A stretch of DNA of 64,000 nt from Mycobacterium mantenii (GCF_010731775.1 NZ_AP022590.1:992001-1056000), one strand, 5' to 3'. Positions 1 through 8,248 are shown, counted from the first letter of the stretch. The notes: a model not told the origin generated them from the letters alone. Made by a program: numbers and translations.

Positions 1-1332
1 CAGGAGGCCGGCCCGGCGCCCGTGGTGGCGGTGGTCGGCCGGCCCAACGTCGGCAAGTCGACACTGGTGAACCGGATCCTGGGCCGACGGGAGGCGGTGG
101 TGCAGGACGTCCCCGGCGTCACCCGCGACCGGGTGTCCTACGACGCGCTGTGGACCGGCCGCCGGTTCATCGTGCAGGACACCGGGGGATGGGAACCCGA
201 CGCCAAGGGATTGCAGCAACTGGTGGCCGATCAAGCCTCGGTGGCCATGCGCACCGCCGATGCGGTGATCCTGGTGGTCGACGCTGTCGTTGGCGCCACC
301 ACGGCCGACGAGGCCGCCGCCCGGATCCTGCTGCGGTCGGGCAAGCCAGTCTTCTTGGCGGCCAACAAGGTTGACAGCGACAAGGCCGAAGCGGACGCCG
401 CGATGCTGTGGTCGCTGGGGCTCGGCGAACCGTACGCGATCAGCGCAATGCACGGCCGCGGCGTCGCGGATCTGCTCGACGCGGTGCTGGCCGCGCTGCC
501 CGAGGTGTCCGAGGTCGCGCCCACGCCCGGCGGCCCGCGGCGCGTCGCGCTGGTCGGCAAGCCCAACGTTGGCAAGAGCTCGCTGCTGAACAAGCTGGCC
601 GGGGATCAGCGCTCGGTGGTGCACGATGTCGCCGGGACGACCGTGGACCCGGTGGACTCGCTGATCGAGCTGGGCGACAGGGTGTGGCGATTCGTCGACA
701 CCGCAGGTCTACGGCGCAAGGTCGGCCAGGCCAGCGGGCACGAGTTCTACGCCTCGGTGCGCACGCGCTCGGCGATCGACGCGGCCGAGGTGGTGGTCGT
801 GCTGATCGATGGATCGGAACCGCTCACCGAGCAAGACCAGCGGGTGCTGTCGATGGTGATCGAGGCCGGCCGCGCCCTGGTGCTGGCCTTCAACAAGTGG
901 GATCTGGTCGACGAGGACCGCCGCGAACTGCTGGAGCGCGAGATCGACCGCGAGCTGGTGCAGCTGCGGTGGGCGCCGCGGGTCAACATCTCGGCCAAGA
1001 CCGGCCGCGCGTTGCAGAAGCTGGTGCCCGCGATGGAGACCGCATTGGCGTCGTGGGACGCACGGATTCCGACCGGCCCGCTGAATTCGTGGCTCAAAGA
1101 GGTGGTGGCGGCCACGCCGCCCCCGGTGCGCGGTGGCAAGCAGCCGCGCATCCTGTTCGCCACCCAGGCCACCGCCCGGCCCCCGACGTTCGTGCTGTTC
1201 ACCACCGGTTTTCTGGAGGCAGGGTATCGGCGTTTCCTGGAGCGCCGGCTGCGTGAGACCTTTGGGTTTGAGGGATCGCCGATTCGGATCAACGTGCGGG
1301 TGCGTGAAAAGCGGGGCGCCAGGCGGCGCTGA
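1..1332 (+). CDS. der: Ribosome-assembly GTPase Der (EngA), 5' end outside window
   Basis: Der is a soluble GTPase with two tandem G domains that helps mature the 50S ribosomal subunit. The first P-loop GRPNVGKS lies near nt 37, with DTGG near nt 180 and NKVD near nt 367. The second has GKPNVGKSS near nt 559, DTAG near nt 700 and NKWD near nt 892. A KH-like C-terminal domain follows and the protein ends in the basic tail REKRGARRR. The frame is open back to base 1 (Q-E-A-G-P-A-P-V-V), so the start and the N-terminal extension usual in mycobacteria lie to the left; the GTG at 22 is taken as internal. The gene sits at the head of a chromosomal block also seen in M. tuberculosis (engA next to an SDR oxidoreductase). 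Confidence 0.96.
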   Translation, partial: QEAGPAPVVAVVGRPNVGKSTLVNRILGRREAVVQDVPGVTRDRVSYDALWTGRRFIVQDTGGWEPDAKGLQQLVADQASVAMRTADAVILVVDAVVGATTADEAAARILLRSGKPVFLAANKVDSDKAEADAAMLWSLGLGEPYAISAMHGRGVADLLDAVLAALPEVSEVAPTPGGPRRVALVGKPNVGKSSLLNKLAGDQRSVVHDVAGTTVDPVDSLIELGDRVWRFVDTAGLRRKVGQASGHEFYASVRTRSAIDAAEVVVVLIDGSEPLTEQDQRVLSMVIEAGRALVLAFNKWDLVDEDRRELLEREIDRELVQLRWAPRVNISAKTGRALQKLVPAMETALASWDARIPTGPLNSWLKEVVAATPPPVRGGKQPRILFATQATARPPTFVLFTTGFLEAGYRRFLERRLRETFGFEGSPIRINVRVREKRGARRR

Positions 1333-1351
1333 GCGCCGTGGTTCTCCGGGA

Positions 1352-1388
1352 TTCTCGGCCTCTCCGGGGGTTCTCGGCCTCTCCGGGG
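1352..1388. repeat. Short tandem repeat after der
   Basis: Two nearly adjacent copies of an 18-bp unit, TTCTCGGCCTCTCCGGGG, at 1352-1369 and 1371-1388, preceded by a partial copy. They lie in the 290-bp gap between der and the SDR gene. No hairpin with a U-run was seen. Probably a small slippage repeat; no function can be assigned. Confidence 0.6.
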
Positions 1389-1622
1389 TTTAAGGTCCTC
1401 GCCTCGCCGGAACCAATCGGTGTTTCTCGATTCGGCTGGCGCATGCGCTAGCAAGTTTGCGAGTCACACCATGCTTCCCGAGTGACCGCCTAGCTGTTCC
1501 CGCGATATGGAATCTGAAAGCTGTATCACAGGATAATGCCTTGACATTGGGCGGCCGCCCCGCCTAACGTCTCTCGCATAACGGGTTGATATAACCGCAT
1601 TGTGGAAATAGCGGAGGCAGTA

Positions 1623-2402
1623 GTGGACACCGCGGCGCGCTTCAGCGTGCGAGACAAGTCGATCCTGATCACCGGGGCGACCGGCTCGCTGGGCAGCGTT
1701 GCGTCCCGGGCGCTGGCCGACGCGGGAGCCCGCCTCACCCTGGCCGGCGGCAACGCGGACGGACTGGCCCGGCTGGTCGACGGGCCCGGCTTCAACGATG
1801 CCGCGGTGGTCAGCCGCCGCCCGGATACCCCCGCCGACGCCCAGGCCATGGTCGAGGCGGCCGTCGCCCGGCACGGCCGGCTCGATGGCGTCCTGGTCGC
1901 GTCGGGCATGAACCACGTCGCGTCCATCACCGAGATGGCCGTCGAGGATTTCGACCGGGTAATGGACGCCAACGCGCGCGGCGCCTGGCTGGTGTGTCAG
2001 GCGGCCGGACGGGTGCTGCTCAAGCAGCGCGGTGGGGGCAGCGTCGTGCTGGTGTCCTCGGTGCGCGGCGCGCTGGGCCATCCCGCCGGCTACAGCGCGT
2101 ACTGCCCGTCGAAGGGGGCCACCGACCTGCTGGCCAAGAGCCTGGCCGCCGAATGGGGTGCGGCCGGGATCCGGGTAAATGCGCTCGCGCCAACGGTTTT
2201 CCGCTCCGAGCTGACCGAATGGATCTACACCGACGACGAGAAGGGCCGCGCCACCCGCGAGGCGATGTTCGCACGAATCCCGTTGCGGCGCTTTGCCGAA
2301 CCCAACGACTTCGTCGGCGCGCTGATCTATCTGCTCAGCGACGCGTCGAACTTCTATACCGGCCAGGTGATGTACCTGGACGGCGGATACACGGCGTGTT
2401 GA
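1623..2402 (+). CDS. SDR-family NAD(P)-dependent oxidoreductase
   Basis: Classical short-chain dehydrogenase, about 259 aa, cytoplasmic. The Rossmann nucleotide-binding motif is TGATGSLGS near residue 17. The catalytic Ser lies in VLVSSVRG and the catalytic pair in YSAYCPSKGA (Y-x3-K). A C-terminal FYTGQVMYLDGGYTA is typical of FabG-like members. The start at GTG 1623 is preferred because GGAGG lies 6 nt upstream; a GTG at 1602 in the same frame has no ribosome site. The gene precedes a cyclase gene by 11 bp and forms an operon with it and an IclR regulator. In M. tuberculosis an SDR gene (Rv1714) also follows engA. The substrate is unknown; a small polar hydroxy- or keto-acid is only a guess. 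Confidence 0.9.
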   Translation: MDTAARFSVRDKSILITGATGSLGSVASRALADAGARLTLAGGNADGLARLVDGPGFNDAAVVSRRPDTPADAQAMVEAAVARHGRLDGVLVASGMNHVASITEMAVEDFDRVMDANARGAWLVCQAAGRVLLKQRGGGSVVLVSSVRGALGHPAGYSAYCPSKGATDLLAKSLAAEWGAAGIRVNALAPTVFRSELTEWIYTDDEKGRATREAMFARIPLRRFAEPNDFVGALIYLLSDASNFYTGQVMYLDGGYTAC

Positions 2403-2413
2403 AAGGAACCAAC

Positions 2414-3244
2414 ATGAGCCTTAACTGGCCACTAGGCCAAGCCGAATCGACGTTGGAGTTCTACGATCTGTCCCACCCGTGGGGTCACGGCGTGCCGGCC
2501 TGGCCGTACTTCGAGGACGTCAAGATCGAGCGACTGCACAATATGGCCAGAAGTCGCGTGCTTACCCAAAAGATCACCACCGTAATGCATTCGGGCACCC
2601 ACATCGATGCGCCCGCGCACGTCGTCGAGGGCACCCCGTTCCTGCATGAAATCCCGCTTAGCGCCTTCTTCGGCACCGGCGTTGTCGTGTCGATCCCGAA
2701 GGACAAGTGGGGCGTCGTCACCGCCGAGGACCTGGAGCAGGCCAGTCCGCAGATCCGGCCCGGCGACATCGTCATCGTCAACACCGGGTGGCACCACAAG
2801 TACTCCGACAGCGCCGCGTACTACGCCTACTCGCCGGGCTTCTACAAGGAAGCCGGCGAGTGGTTCGCCGCCAAGGGTGTCAAGGCGGTCGGCACCGACA
2901 CCCAGGCGCTCGATCATCCGCTGGCCACGTCGATCGGGCCGCACGGACCCGCCGAGCACACCGGTGGCCTATTGCCTTGGGCGGTAAAGGAATACGAGCA
3001 GGAGACCGGCCGCAGCGTGCTCGACGACTTCCCGGAGTGGGAACCGTGTCACCGGGCGATCCTGTCGAGGGGCATCTACGGCTTCGAGAACGTCGGCGGC
3101 GAGCTGGACAAGGTCACCGGCAAGCGGGTCACCTTCGCCGCCTTCCCGTGGCGCTGGGTCGGCGGCGACGGCTGCATCGTGCGTCTGGTGGCGATCATGG
3201 ACCCTACCGGCAACTACCGAATCGAGACGGGACAGGTTGCGTGA
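2414..3244 (+). CDS. Cyclase-family metal-dependent hydrolase (kynurenine-formamidase fold)
   Basis: A 276-aa member of the putative cyclase family (PF04199), which includes bacterial kynurenine formamidase and isatin hydrolase. The diagnostic metal-binding segment HSGTHIDAPAH is near residue 57, and DTQALDHP and the late EPCHRAIL provide further conserved polar residues. The ATG at 2414 has AAAGGA 6-11 nt upstream. The gene lies 11 bp after the SDR gene, and its stop overlaps the GTG start of the IclR gene by 4 bp (GTGA), suggesting translational coupling. It is likely part of a small catabolic operon controlled by that regulator. It resembles Rv1716 of M. tuberculosis in position. The true substrate (amide, lactone or cyclic ketone) cannot be told. 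Confidence 0.88.
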   Translation: MSLNWPLGQAESTLEFYDLSHPWGHGVPAWPYFEDVKIERLHNMARSRVLTQKITTVMHSGTHIDAPAHVVEGTPFLHEIPLSAFFGTGVVVSIPKDKWGVVTAEDLEQASPQIRPGDIVIVNTGWHHKYSDSAAYYAYSPGFYKEAGEWFAAKGVKAVGTDTQALDHPLATSIGPHGPAEHTGGLLPWAVKEYEQETGRSVLDDFPEWEPCHRAILSRGIYGFENVGGELDKVTGKRVTFAAFPWRWVGGDGCIVRLVAIMDPTGNYRIETGQVA

Positions 3245-4008
3245 CAACCGAATCTGATGCCCGCAGCGGTGGTATTCAGGTCATCGCCCGTGCGGCGGAG
3301 ATGCTCCGGCTGTTGCAGGCGCATCCCGGTGGACTCAGCCAGGCCGAGATCGGTGACGGGCTGGGCATGGCGCGCTCCACCGTCAGCCGCATCCTCAACG
3401 CGCTCGACGACGAGGGTCTGGTGGCATCGCGTGGCGTGCGCGGACGGTACCGGCTGGGGCCGGAGATCGCGCGGATGGCAGGTAGCGTGCGGGCCGGCCT
3501 GGTGATCGACATGCATCCGTTCCTGGAGGAGCTGTCCCGCGAGCTGGGGGAGACCGTCGACCTGTCGATCCTGGACGGGGATCGCGCGACCTTCGTCGAC
3601 CAGGTGGTCTCACCGCACCGGCTGCGCGCGATCAGCGCCGTGGGCGAATCGTTCCCGTTGCACTGCTGCGCGAATGGGAAGGCCATGCTGGCCAAGCTGC
3701 CGCCCGCCGAGCGCGATCGGGTGTTGCCCAGCCGGCTGGTTGCGTTCACCGCGAACACGATCACGACCCCGGTCGCGCTGCGCGACGAACTGGAACAGAT
3801 TCAGGCCGACGACGTCGCCTATGACCGCGAGGAGCAGACCGAAGGGATCTGCGCGGTGGGCACGGCGCTCGGCGGACCGACCGACCAGATGATGGCGGTG
3901 AGCGTGCCCGTGCCGGCGCAGCGGTTCTACGGCCGGGAGGCCGAACTCGCCGCGGCCCTGCTGAACTGGGTCGAGACGGTGGGCGCCGCGTCGGGGAAGG
4001 TCGATTAG
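3241..4008 (+). CDS. IclR-family transcriptional regulator
   Basis: A 255-aa regulator starting at GTG 3241, overlapping the cyclase stop by 4 bp. Residues about 10-70 form the winged helix-turn-helix, with GLSQAEIGDGLGMARSTVSR followed by LVASRGVRGRYRLG. The rest is the IclR effector-binding (GAF-like) domain, with LHCCANGKAMLA and a C-terminal ICAVGTALGG segment. IclR proteins bind operator DNA as dimers or tetramers and respond to small aromatic or organic acids. Being last in the operon it probably controls its own SDR-cyclase genes. In M. tuberculosis an IclR gene (Rv1719) closes the corresponding block. Confidence 0.92.
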   Translation: MTTESDARSGGIQVIARAAEMLRLLQAHPGGLSQAEIGDGLGMARSTVSRILNALDDEGLVASRGVRGRYRLGPEIARMAGSVRAGLVIDMHPFLEELSRELGETVDLSILDGDRATFVDQVVSPHRLRAISAVGESFPLHCCANGKAMLAKLPPAERDRVLPSRLVAFTANTITTPVALRDELEQIQADDVAYDREEQTEGICAVGTALGGPTDQMMAVSVPVPAQRFYGREAELAAALLNWVETVGAASGKVD

Positions 4009-4068
4009 CGGGGTGGTGGGCCGTTTACGGTAGGCTTTCGACCTGCTGCCGGTGCACGCATCGGCGCG

Positions 4069-4142
4069 CGGGCTGTGGCGCAGTTTGGTAGCGCACTTGA
4101 CTGGGGGTCAAGTGGTCGCAGGTTCAAATCCTGTCAGCCCGA
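4069..4142 (+). tRNA. tRNA-Pro (anticodon GGG)
   Basis: A 74-nt cloverleaf. The acceptor arm CGGGCTG (4069-4075) pairs with CAGCCCG (4135-4141). The anticodon stem CTTGA/TCAAG encloses the loop CTGGGGG, giving anticodon GGG. The T arm carries GGTTCAAATCC. CCA is not encoded. Its 3' half doubles as the integration site of the element to the right. Confidence 0.96.
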
Positions 4143-4144
4143 CA
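4101..4144. repeat. attL: tRNA-Pro 3' end, left boundary of the integrative element
   Basis: 44 bp from the anticodon loop of tRNA-Pro to just past its end (starts CTGGGGGTCAAG, ends CAGCCCGACA). It recurs exactly at 44472-44515. After one mismatch both copies continue with CAGGTCAGAGG. The integrase gene begins 72 bp inside. The integrated copy restores a full tRNA, as usual for tRNA-targeting tyrosine integrases. Confidence 0.93.
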
Positions 4145-4151
4145 TCAGGTC

Positions 4152-4190
4152 AGAGGCACTTTCCGAGAGTTCTGAAGGTGCCTCTTTCTA
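4152..4190 (+). terminator. Probable intrinsic terminator after tRNA-Pro
   Basis: Inverted repeat AGAGGCAC (4152-4159) and GTGCCTCT (4178-4185) followed by TTCTATT. It fits termination of the tRNA transcript. Because the hairpin is nearly symmetric it may also end the converging integrase transcript. Confidence 0.55.
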
Positions 4191-4216
4191 TTACGTACCG
4201 CCTTTGCATACCGCCT

Positions 4217-5359
4217 TCACAGTCCGAGCGCATCGCTGAGTCCCTTCACCGCGGCCCGCGCAGCGTCATCGCTGGTGTGCCCGTACAGATCGCCTGTGAT
4301 GCTGATCGACGCGTGTCCGAGCAAGTCGGCCGCGGCTTTGATGTGGACGCCGGACTCCAACCAGCCGACGGCCGCCGAGTGGCGCAGCGTGTGCGCGCCG
4401 ACATTCTCGATCCCAGCCTTGCTCGCTGCAATTTCGACAGTGCGCAGTAGGTTGCGCGGGTCGAGCCACCCGCCGCGCTCGGTGGCGAACACCGCGCCCG
4501 TTTCGACCCACTGGTCGCCAGCGTTCAGGCGCTCGGCGATCTGCGTCTTGCGGTGCTTCTTCAACTCGGCGATGAGCCCGGTCGTCAACGGGATGCGCCG
4601 GCGCGAACGATCAGTCTTCGGCGCCGTCCACGCCAACGCGCCAGAGACGCGCACGACGACGCCGGCCACGGTCAACTCACCCTTAGTCAGGTCGACGTCA
4701 GCCCAGCGCAGGCCGGCGACTTCGCCGCGGCGCATTCCGGTTGCCGCGAGGACCAGCACCGCTAGCCGGTACCGAAGCCCGTCCAGATGGCTCAGGAGTC
4801 GCCGCACGTCTTCGGTGGACAGATAGCGCGCTTCTTTCCGCGTGACAGCGGGACGCTTCACCTTCGCCGTCGGATTGGCCGCCAGCAGTCCGTCGCGGAC
4901 AGCGATATCGAGCGCGGCCCGCAGCACCGTGTACACCTGTCGAACGGTGCTGTCGGATAACTCTCTGCCGCGCAGACGCATTACGAGCGATTCGATGTGG
5001 GTCGGCCGAATCTGGTCGAGCCTCAGCGCGGCAAGTTTGGCGTCGCCTTCCAAGTGCTTGCGACACAGATTCGCATAAAGCTCCTGAGTGGTTCCTTTGC
5101 GCGACGACGCCGGCAGCGCCGTCGTGCGCCAGGACTCCAACCACGACCCGACCGTCTGCTTGTCGTCGCGCGGGGGAGCGCCCTCAGCGATCCGCTTGCG
5201 CGCGTCGTTTAGCTTGCCGCGCGCCTCAGCGCGGGTCTTCCCGTACACGCTGAGCCGTTTCCGCTCCCCGTCGGCCGCGGTGTAGCGAGTCGACGCTTCC
5301 CAGAGTCCGTTGGGTCGCTGCCGGTACGAACCCTCGCCATCAGCACGCCGCGTAGCCAT
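4217..5359 (-). CDS. int: Tyrosine-recombinase integrase of the tRNA-Pro element
   Basis: A 380-aa phage-type integrase that should recombine attP with the tRNA-Pro attB. The N-terminal part (DGEGSYRQRPNGLWEAS) is an arm-type DNA-binding domain and is followed by a SAM-like core-binding domain. The catalytic domain shows Arg in ATGMRRGEVAGL near residue 207, HTLRH near 320, and LGHASISITGDLYGH ending with the Tyr nucleophile near 358. The ATG at 5359 is chosen for the upstream GGAAGGAC; upstream in-frame codons have no such site. The C-terminus lies 72 bp from attL, the normal arrangement. It is divergently transcribed from the excisionase across a 357-bp region with repeated operators. Confidence 0.95.
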   Translation of the reverse strand: MATRRADGEGSYRQRPNGLWEASTRYTAADGERKRLSVYGKTRAEARGKLNDARKRIAEGAPPRDDKQTVGSWLESWRTTALPASSRKGTTQELYANLCRKHLEGDAKLAALRLDQIRPTHIESLVMRLRGRELSDSTVRQVYTVLRAALDIAVRDGLLAANPTAKVKRPAVTRKEARYLSTEDVRRLLSHLDGLRYRLAVLVLAATGMRRGEVAGLRWADVDLTKGELTVAGVVVRVSGALAWTAPKTDRSRRRIPLTTGLIAELKKHRKTQIAERLNAGDQWVETGAVFATERGGWLDPRNLLRTVEIAASKAGIENVGAHTLRHSAAVGWLESGVHIKAAADLLGHASISITGDLYGHTSDDAARAAVKGLSDALGL

Positions 5360-5716
5360 AAACCGTCCTTCCAAGGTCAAGTGGTCGCACACCGCAGGAT
5401 AGCGATGGACACGCGCAGCCACGCCATGCACCGACAAATTGGGACGGGCGGGTACAGTGACCGCTACCGAACTCCGAACGCTAATCAAGGCTTACAGGCG
5501 ACACGCTGCTAGACAGGCAGATTCGACCGGCGCAGTACCCACCGGGAACCCCGGACCGGCGAGATCGTAGAAGCTGAGACGAACGGCGCACCCCCCGAAC
5601 CGGGGTCCACCCGCTGAGTCCCGAACCGGGACTTGCTGAACCGGCAGCCGAGCACGGACAAGATCCAGATGGTCTTGTCTGTTGCTCGGCGTTCCCGTTT
5701 CAGAAGGGAAGTCCCT
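5360..5716. promoter_or_regulatory. int/xis divergent control region with three AAC-centred inverted repeats
   Basis: This 357-bp gap holds no convincing gene. It has three perfect inverted repeats, all with the spacer AAC: CCGGG-AAC-CCCGG at 5542-5554, CCCCG-AAC-CGGGG at 5593-5605, and GTCCCG-AAC-CGGGAC at 5618-5632. The second and third share the core CCCG-AAC-CGGG and their centres are 26 bp apart; the first is 51 bp further left. They look like operators for a dimeric regulator acting on the int and xis promoters. The regulator is not identified; the excisionase itself is one candidate. Confidence 0.5.
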
Positions 5717-5926
5717 GTGCTGAAGAAAGCGACCCCAACCCTCGTTCAGCGCAAGTTGTGCACCATCGGTGACGTCTGCGGACAACTCAGCGTCGGCCGC
5801 AGCACCGTGTACGGATTGATTGACGGCGGCACGCTGCGACGCGTGAAAGTCGGTGCGCGAGCGCTCATCCCGCAAGCTGACGTCGATGCGTTCGTTGCTA
5901 GCCTGCTCGACGGCGCCCCGGCCTGA
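5717..5926 (+). CDS. Excisionase-like helix-turn-helix protein
   Basis: A 69-aa protein with a MerR-like/HTH_17 winged helix: CTIGDVCGQLSVGRSTVYGL, then LRRVKVGARALIPQADVDAF. Such proteins bind att-region DNA and steer the integrase toward excision, or act as regulators. The GTG at 5717 is chosen because AGAAGGGAAG precedes it. Its stop overlaps the next ATG by one base, starting a tightly packed rightward operon. Confidence 0.82.
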   Translation: MLKKATPTLVQRKLCTIGDVCGQLSVGRSTVYGLIDGGTLRRVKVGARALIPQADVDAFVASLLDGAPA

Positions 5927-6288
5927 TGATCTACGAAAGAAAAAGCCGCCTGTCGGAGACCAAGGCGGCTTCATCAGAATCCACAGCGGCGGACTGCTCA
6001 GAGGATAGCGGCGGAGGAGTCGCCACCTGGCACCGGCGCCACGCCGCGGCGAGCCGCCTCAACCCGCTCGATTGTGGCTGCCGCGATCCCTGGCCGTGCC
6101 GGTGCACCGTACCGCCGCTGTCGGACAAGCGGATCGACGCCGGCCGAGATGCCGCGCTGCACGTCCTCGCCACCGGCAACGTTCCACTGCTTGAATATGA
6201 GGTGCTGCAAGCACTTTGGCGACGCGGCGGCAAGGATCGTGAGCTCGCCGAATTGCTGTACACACTGACAGACGGAGCCCTCGCGTGA
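5926..6288 (+). CDS. Small Cys-rich hypothetical protein of the element
   Basis: 120 aa, not recognised as a named family. A cysteine cluster, CGCRDPWPCRC near residues 50-60, suggests a metal-binding knuckle, followed by a helical acidic C-terminus (LEYEVLQALWRRGGKDRELA). It overlaps the excisionase stop by one base and its own stop overlaps the GTG of the ATPase by 4 bp. Small proteins of this style sit between xis and rep genes in actinobacterial prophages and plasmids. A role in replication control is possible but not shown. Confidence 0.7.
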   Translation: MIYERKSRLSETKAASSESTAADCSEDSGGGVATWHRRHAAASRLNPLDCGCRDPWPCRCTVPPLSDKRIDAGRDAALHVLATGNVPLLEYEVLQALWRRGGKDRELAELLYTLTDGALA

Positions 6289-7373
6289 CCGCTCGCGTCG
6301 ATCCCGGCCTCGTCTCGGCACGGCAGATGGCCGCGGTCGCCAACTTCGAAAGGTCCGACCACCCCGGCCCACCTGGGGACGGCGCCTCGGCTGGAGGGGC
6401 AGGCCCGGCCCCGACGCCAGCCCACAAGCGGTACCCGGTCGTCGACTGGCAACGAGCATTCGACGGCGCGCGCGAGGAAGTCGACTGGCTGGTCCCCGAC
6501 TTCATCGCTCGCGGGCAGTCTTACGCGCTCGTGTCGACGGCGAAGGCCGGCAAGAGCTTGCTCATGCTCGACGTCGCCGCCGCAATCGCCACAGGACGTC
6601 CTGCGCTGGGCTGCCGACCATCGCCACCGGTCAGGGTGCTCTACGTCGACCACGAGAACAGCAATTTCGACCTCATCGAACGGCTACGCGACATGGGTTA
6701 CACGGCTGACGAACTGGGCAACCTGCGCTTCCTGTCGTTTCCGTCGATGCCACCGCTTGATGGGCCCGCCGGTGGTCTGGACCTTGTCGACGTTGCCAAC
6801 TATCACGATGCTGCCTTGATAGTCATCGACACGGTGGCCCGCGTGGTGGCCGGCGAGGAGAACAGCGCCGACACCTATCGGGCGCTATATCGGCACACGC
6901 TGGCGCCACTCAAAGGCGCCGGCCGCGCCGTCGTGCGGCTCGACCACCGCGGGCACGGCGTGAAGACCACCGCACGGGGGTCGAGCGCCAAGGCAGACGA
7001 CGTGGACGCTGTGTGGACTCTTGACACCGCACCCGGTGGTGAGGACGGCGAGATGTTCGTCAACCTTGGCCTCGAACGGCAGCGGGGCAATGCGCATCCC
7101 GACCGAGTGCTGCTACTGCGCCAGTACGACCCGCATCTACGGCACATCGTCCGGCCGAAGTCGATGCCCGACGCCGAGCGCAGGCGAATCGGGGAGTGCA
7201 TCGACGCCATGATCCAGCTTCTGCTGCCTGTCGACACCGGAGCGCGCCGCGCGCGCGACGCGCTGCGGCTAAGCGGGTTCAAGGTGCGCAACGACGTAGT
7301 GGCTGCCGCCGTGAAGGCGCGGAAAGCAGCAGCGACGCTGGCCGACGGTTCGGTCCAAGAGGAACTGACGTGA
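6285..7373 (+). CDS. RepA-like AAA-family ATPase
   Basis: A 362-aa ATPase of the AAA_25/RepA-like helicase group found in phages, plasmids and integrative elements. Walker A is STAKAGKS near residues 84-91. A preceding DWLVPDFIARGQSYALVS matches the entry to the RecA-like core. Walker B is AALIVIDT near residue 175. A late LDHRGHG motif contributes the sensor region. It likely forms a hexameric replicative helicase or loader for the element. The GTG start overlaps the upstream stop (GTGA). A dense cluster of GTGTCCC words lies directly downstream and could be its target. Confidence 0.8.
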   Translation: MTARVDPGLVSARQMAAVANFERSDHPGPPGDGASAGGAGPAPTPAHKRYPVVDWQRAFDGAREEVDWLVPDFIARGQSYALVSTAKAGKSLLMLDVAAAIATGRPALGCRPSPPVRVLYVDHENSNFDLIERLRDMGYTADELGNLRFLSFPSMPPLDGPAGGLDLVDVANYHDAALIVIDTVARVVAGEENSADTYRALYRHTLAPLKGAGRAVVRLDHRGHGVKTTARGSSAKADDVDAVWTLDTAPGGEDGEMFVNLGLERQRGNAHPDRVLLLRQYDPHLRHIVRPKSMPDAERRRIGECIDAMIQLLLPVDTGARRARDALRLSGFKVRNDVVAAAVKARKAAATLADGSVQEELT

Positions 7374-7654
7374 TCGCTGCGCATGTGCCCCCGAGCTTCG
7401 AAAGCAGCACTCCGTCCCAGCACCAAAACCGCAGGTCGATGTGTCCCCGATTCCGCGGGGACACATCGCTCGAACGTGTCCCCGAACCGCGCATCGGCCG
7501 TTCGACATTTCCGCTGGTCAGATGTGTCCCCATCGCGCCGGGGACACACCGGGACACGGCGCGCCCCAACGTGTCCCAGCGGGCGTGTCCCGTAAGGGAC
7601 ACCCGCGGACCCAGGGCGCCGGGCGCCGTGGCCCGTCCGGGCGGTGTCAAGTGA
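7370..7654 (+). CDS. Doubtful 94-aa reading frame across the GTGTCCC cluster
   Basis: A GTG at 7370 overlaps the ATPase stop by 4 bp and opens a 94-aa frame ending at 7654. The frame overlaps the start of the next gene by 4 bp, so its spacing fits the operon. Its content, however, is dictated by the repeated GTGTCCC/GGGACAC words (recurrent C-P and G-D-T), and no domain is visible. It may be a real small gene whose DNA also carries binding sites, or just open sequence. Confidence 0.3.
   Translation: MIAAHVPPSFESSTPSQHQNRRSMCPRFRGDTSLERVPEPRIGRSTFPLVRCVPIAPGTHRDTARPNVSQRACPVRDTRGPRAPGAVARPGGVK
7439..7602. repeat. Cluster of GTGTCCC / GGGACAC words
   Basis: About nine copies of GTGTCCC or its complement occur in about 160 bp, in both orientations. 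Several form palindromes, for example TGTGTCCCCG...CGGGGACACA at 7440-7465 and TGTGTCCCC...GGGGACACA near 7522-7548. Density and symmetry suggest iteron-like sites for a DNA-binding protein, or a replication origin next to the RepA-like gene. Confidence 0.5.
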
Positions 7655-7851
7655 ACCGAGCTGAGCGTCGGCGTGCGCGCGTGCGAATCCGTCGCCACGA
7701 ACCGGGCATCGACGTCAGGGCAGCCCTCGAATGCCCGGACTGCAACAGTGTCTCGGCCGTCGTCGAGGTCGCACCCGGACACTTCCGCGGCGCCGTGCAG
7801 CACGACGACAGCTGCCCTTGGTACGCCGCATTGAAACGAGACCTCCGATGA
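7651..7851 (+). CDS. Small zinc-ribbon-like protein
   Basis: 66 aa from GTG 7651. The basic N-terminus (RAERRRARVRIRR) is followed by ECPDCNSVSAVVEV and a later H-DDSCPWY, giving a CPDC...C pattern compatible with one zinc site. The stop overlaps the next ATG by 4 bp (ATGA). It is likely a small nucleic-acid-binding accessory protein of the element; no known family was recognised. Confidence 0.6.
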   Translation: MNRAERRRARVRIRRHEPGIDVRAALECPDCNSVSAVVEVAPGHFRGAVQHDDSCPWYAALKRDLR

Positions 7852-8117
7852 GCCCGCCAACCGCGCGACCGGGCCACGCCGTGCTGGTCTGCCACCGCCG
7901 CAACTATGCCGGGCCCATCGCGGTCGAGTGCACCTACTGGGACACCACCGGGCAAGCACGGCAGGCCGAAGCCGAACTCACTCCATGCGGCCCGCTGTGC
8001 ATAGGCGTGCACAGCGTTGTGCGCGTCGACCTCCAGCCGGCTTTCACGCGCGGTCGGTGGTCGCGGACCAGGACTACGGGCACCGACGATGACGCCGATC
8101 GGGTCGAGCACACATGA
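7848..8117 (+). CDS. Hypothetical 89-aa protein of the element
   Basis: Starts at ATG 7848, overlapping the preceding stop, and ends overlapping the next ATG (8114). The sequence has a CHRRNYAG start and an ECTYWDTTGQARQAEAEL core but no motif that allows naming. The chained 4-bp overlaps on both sides are the main evidence that it is translated. Confidence 0.5.
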   Translation: MSPPTARPGHAVLVCHRRNYAGPIAVECTYWDTTGQARQAEAELTPCGPLCIGVHSVVRVDLQPAFTRGRWSRTRTTGTDDDADRVEHT

Positions 8118-8248
8118 CCGCTGAAGTCGGCGAGTGGCGGGCGGCTGTCCGTGACCTCGACGAAGCCGAGCGCGCCGCGAATTGTGGACACAACACCCGC
8201 GGTCGGCGCGGCGTCTGTCTCGACTGCGGAGACAAGCCCGACCGGTGA
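8114..8248 (+). CDS. 44-aa zinc-ribbon-like small protein
   Basis: ATG at 8114 inside the previous stop, stop at 8246-8248. The 44-aa product has an amphipathic N-terminal helix (EWRAAVRDLDEAERAANCGH) and a C-terminal C-GH...CLDCGD pair, consistent with a single zinc-binding knuckle. It is the last gene of the overlapping run that begins at xis. Confidence 0.5.
   Translation: MTAEVGEWRAAVRDLDEAERAANCGHNTRGRRGVCLDCGDKPDR

Noticed and set aside
747..1454. Long open frame on the minus strand across der
   Set aside because: It is antisense to a clear GTPase gene, has Arg/Ser-rich shadow composition and no domain.
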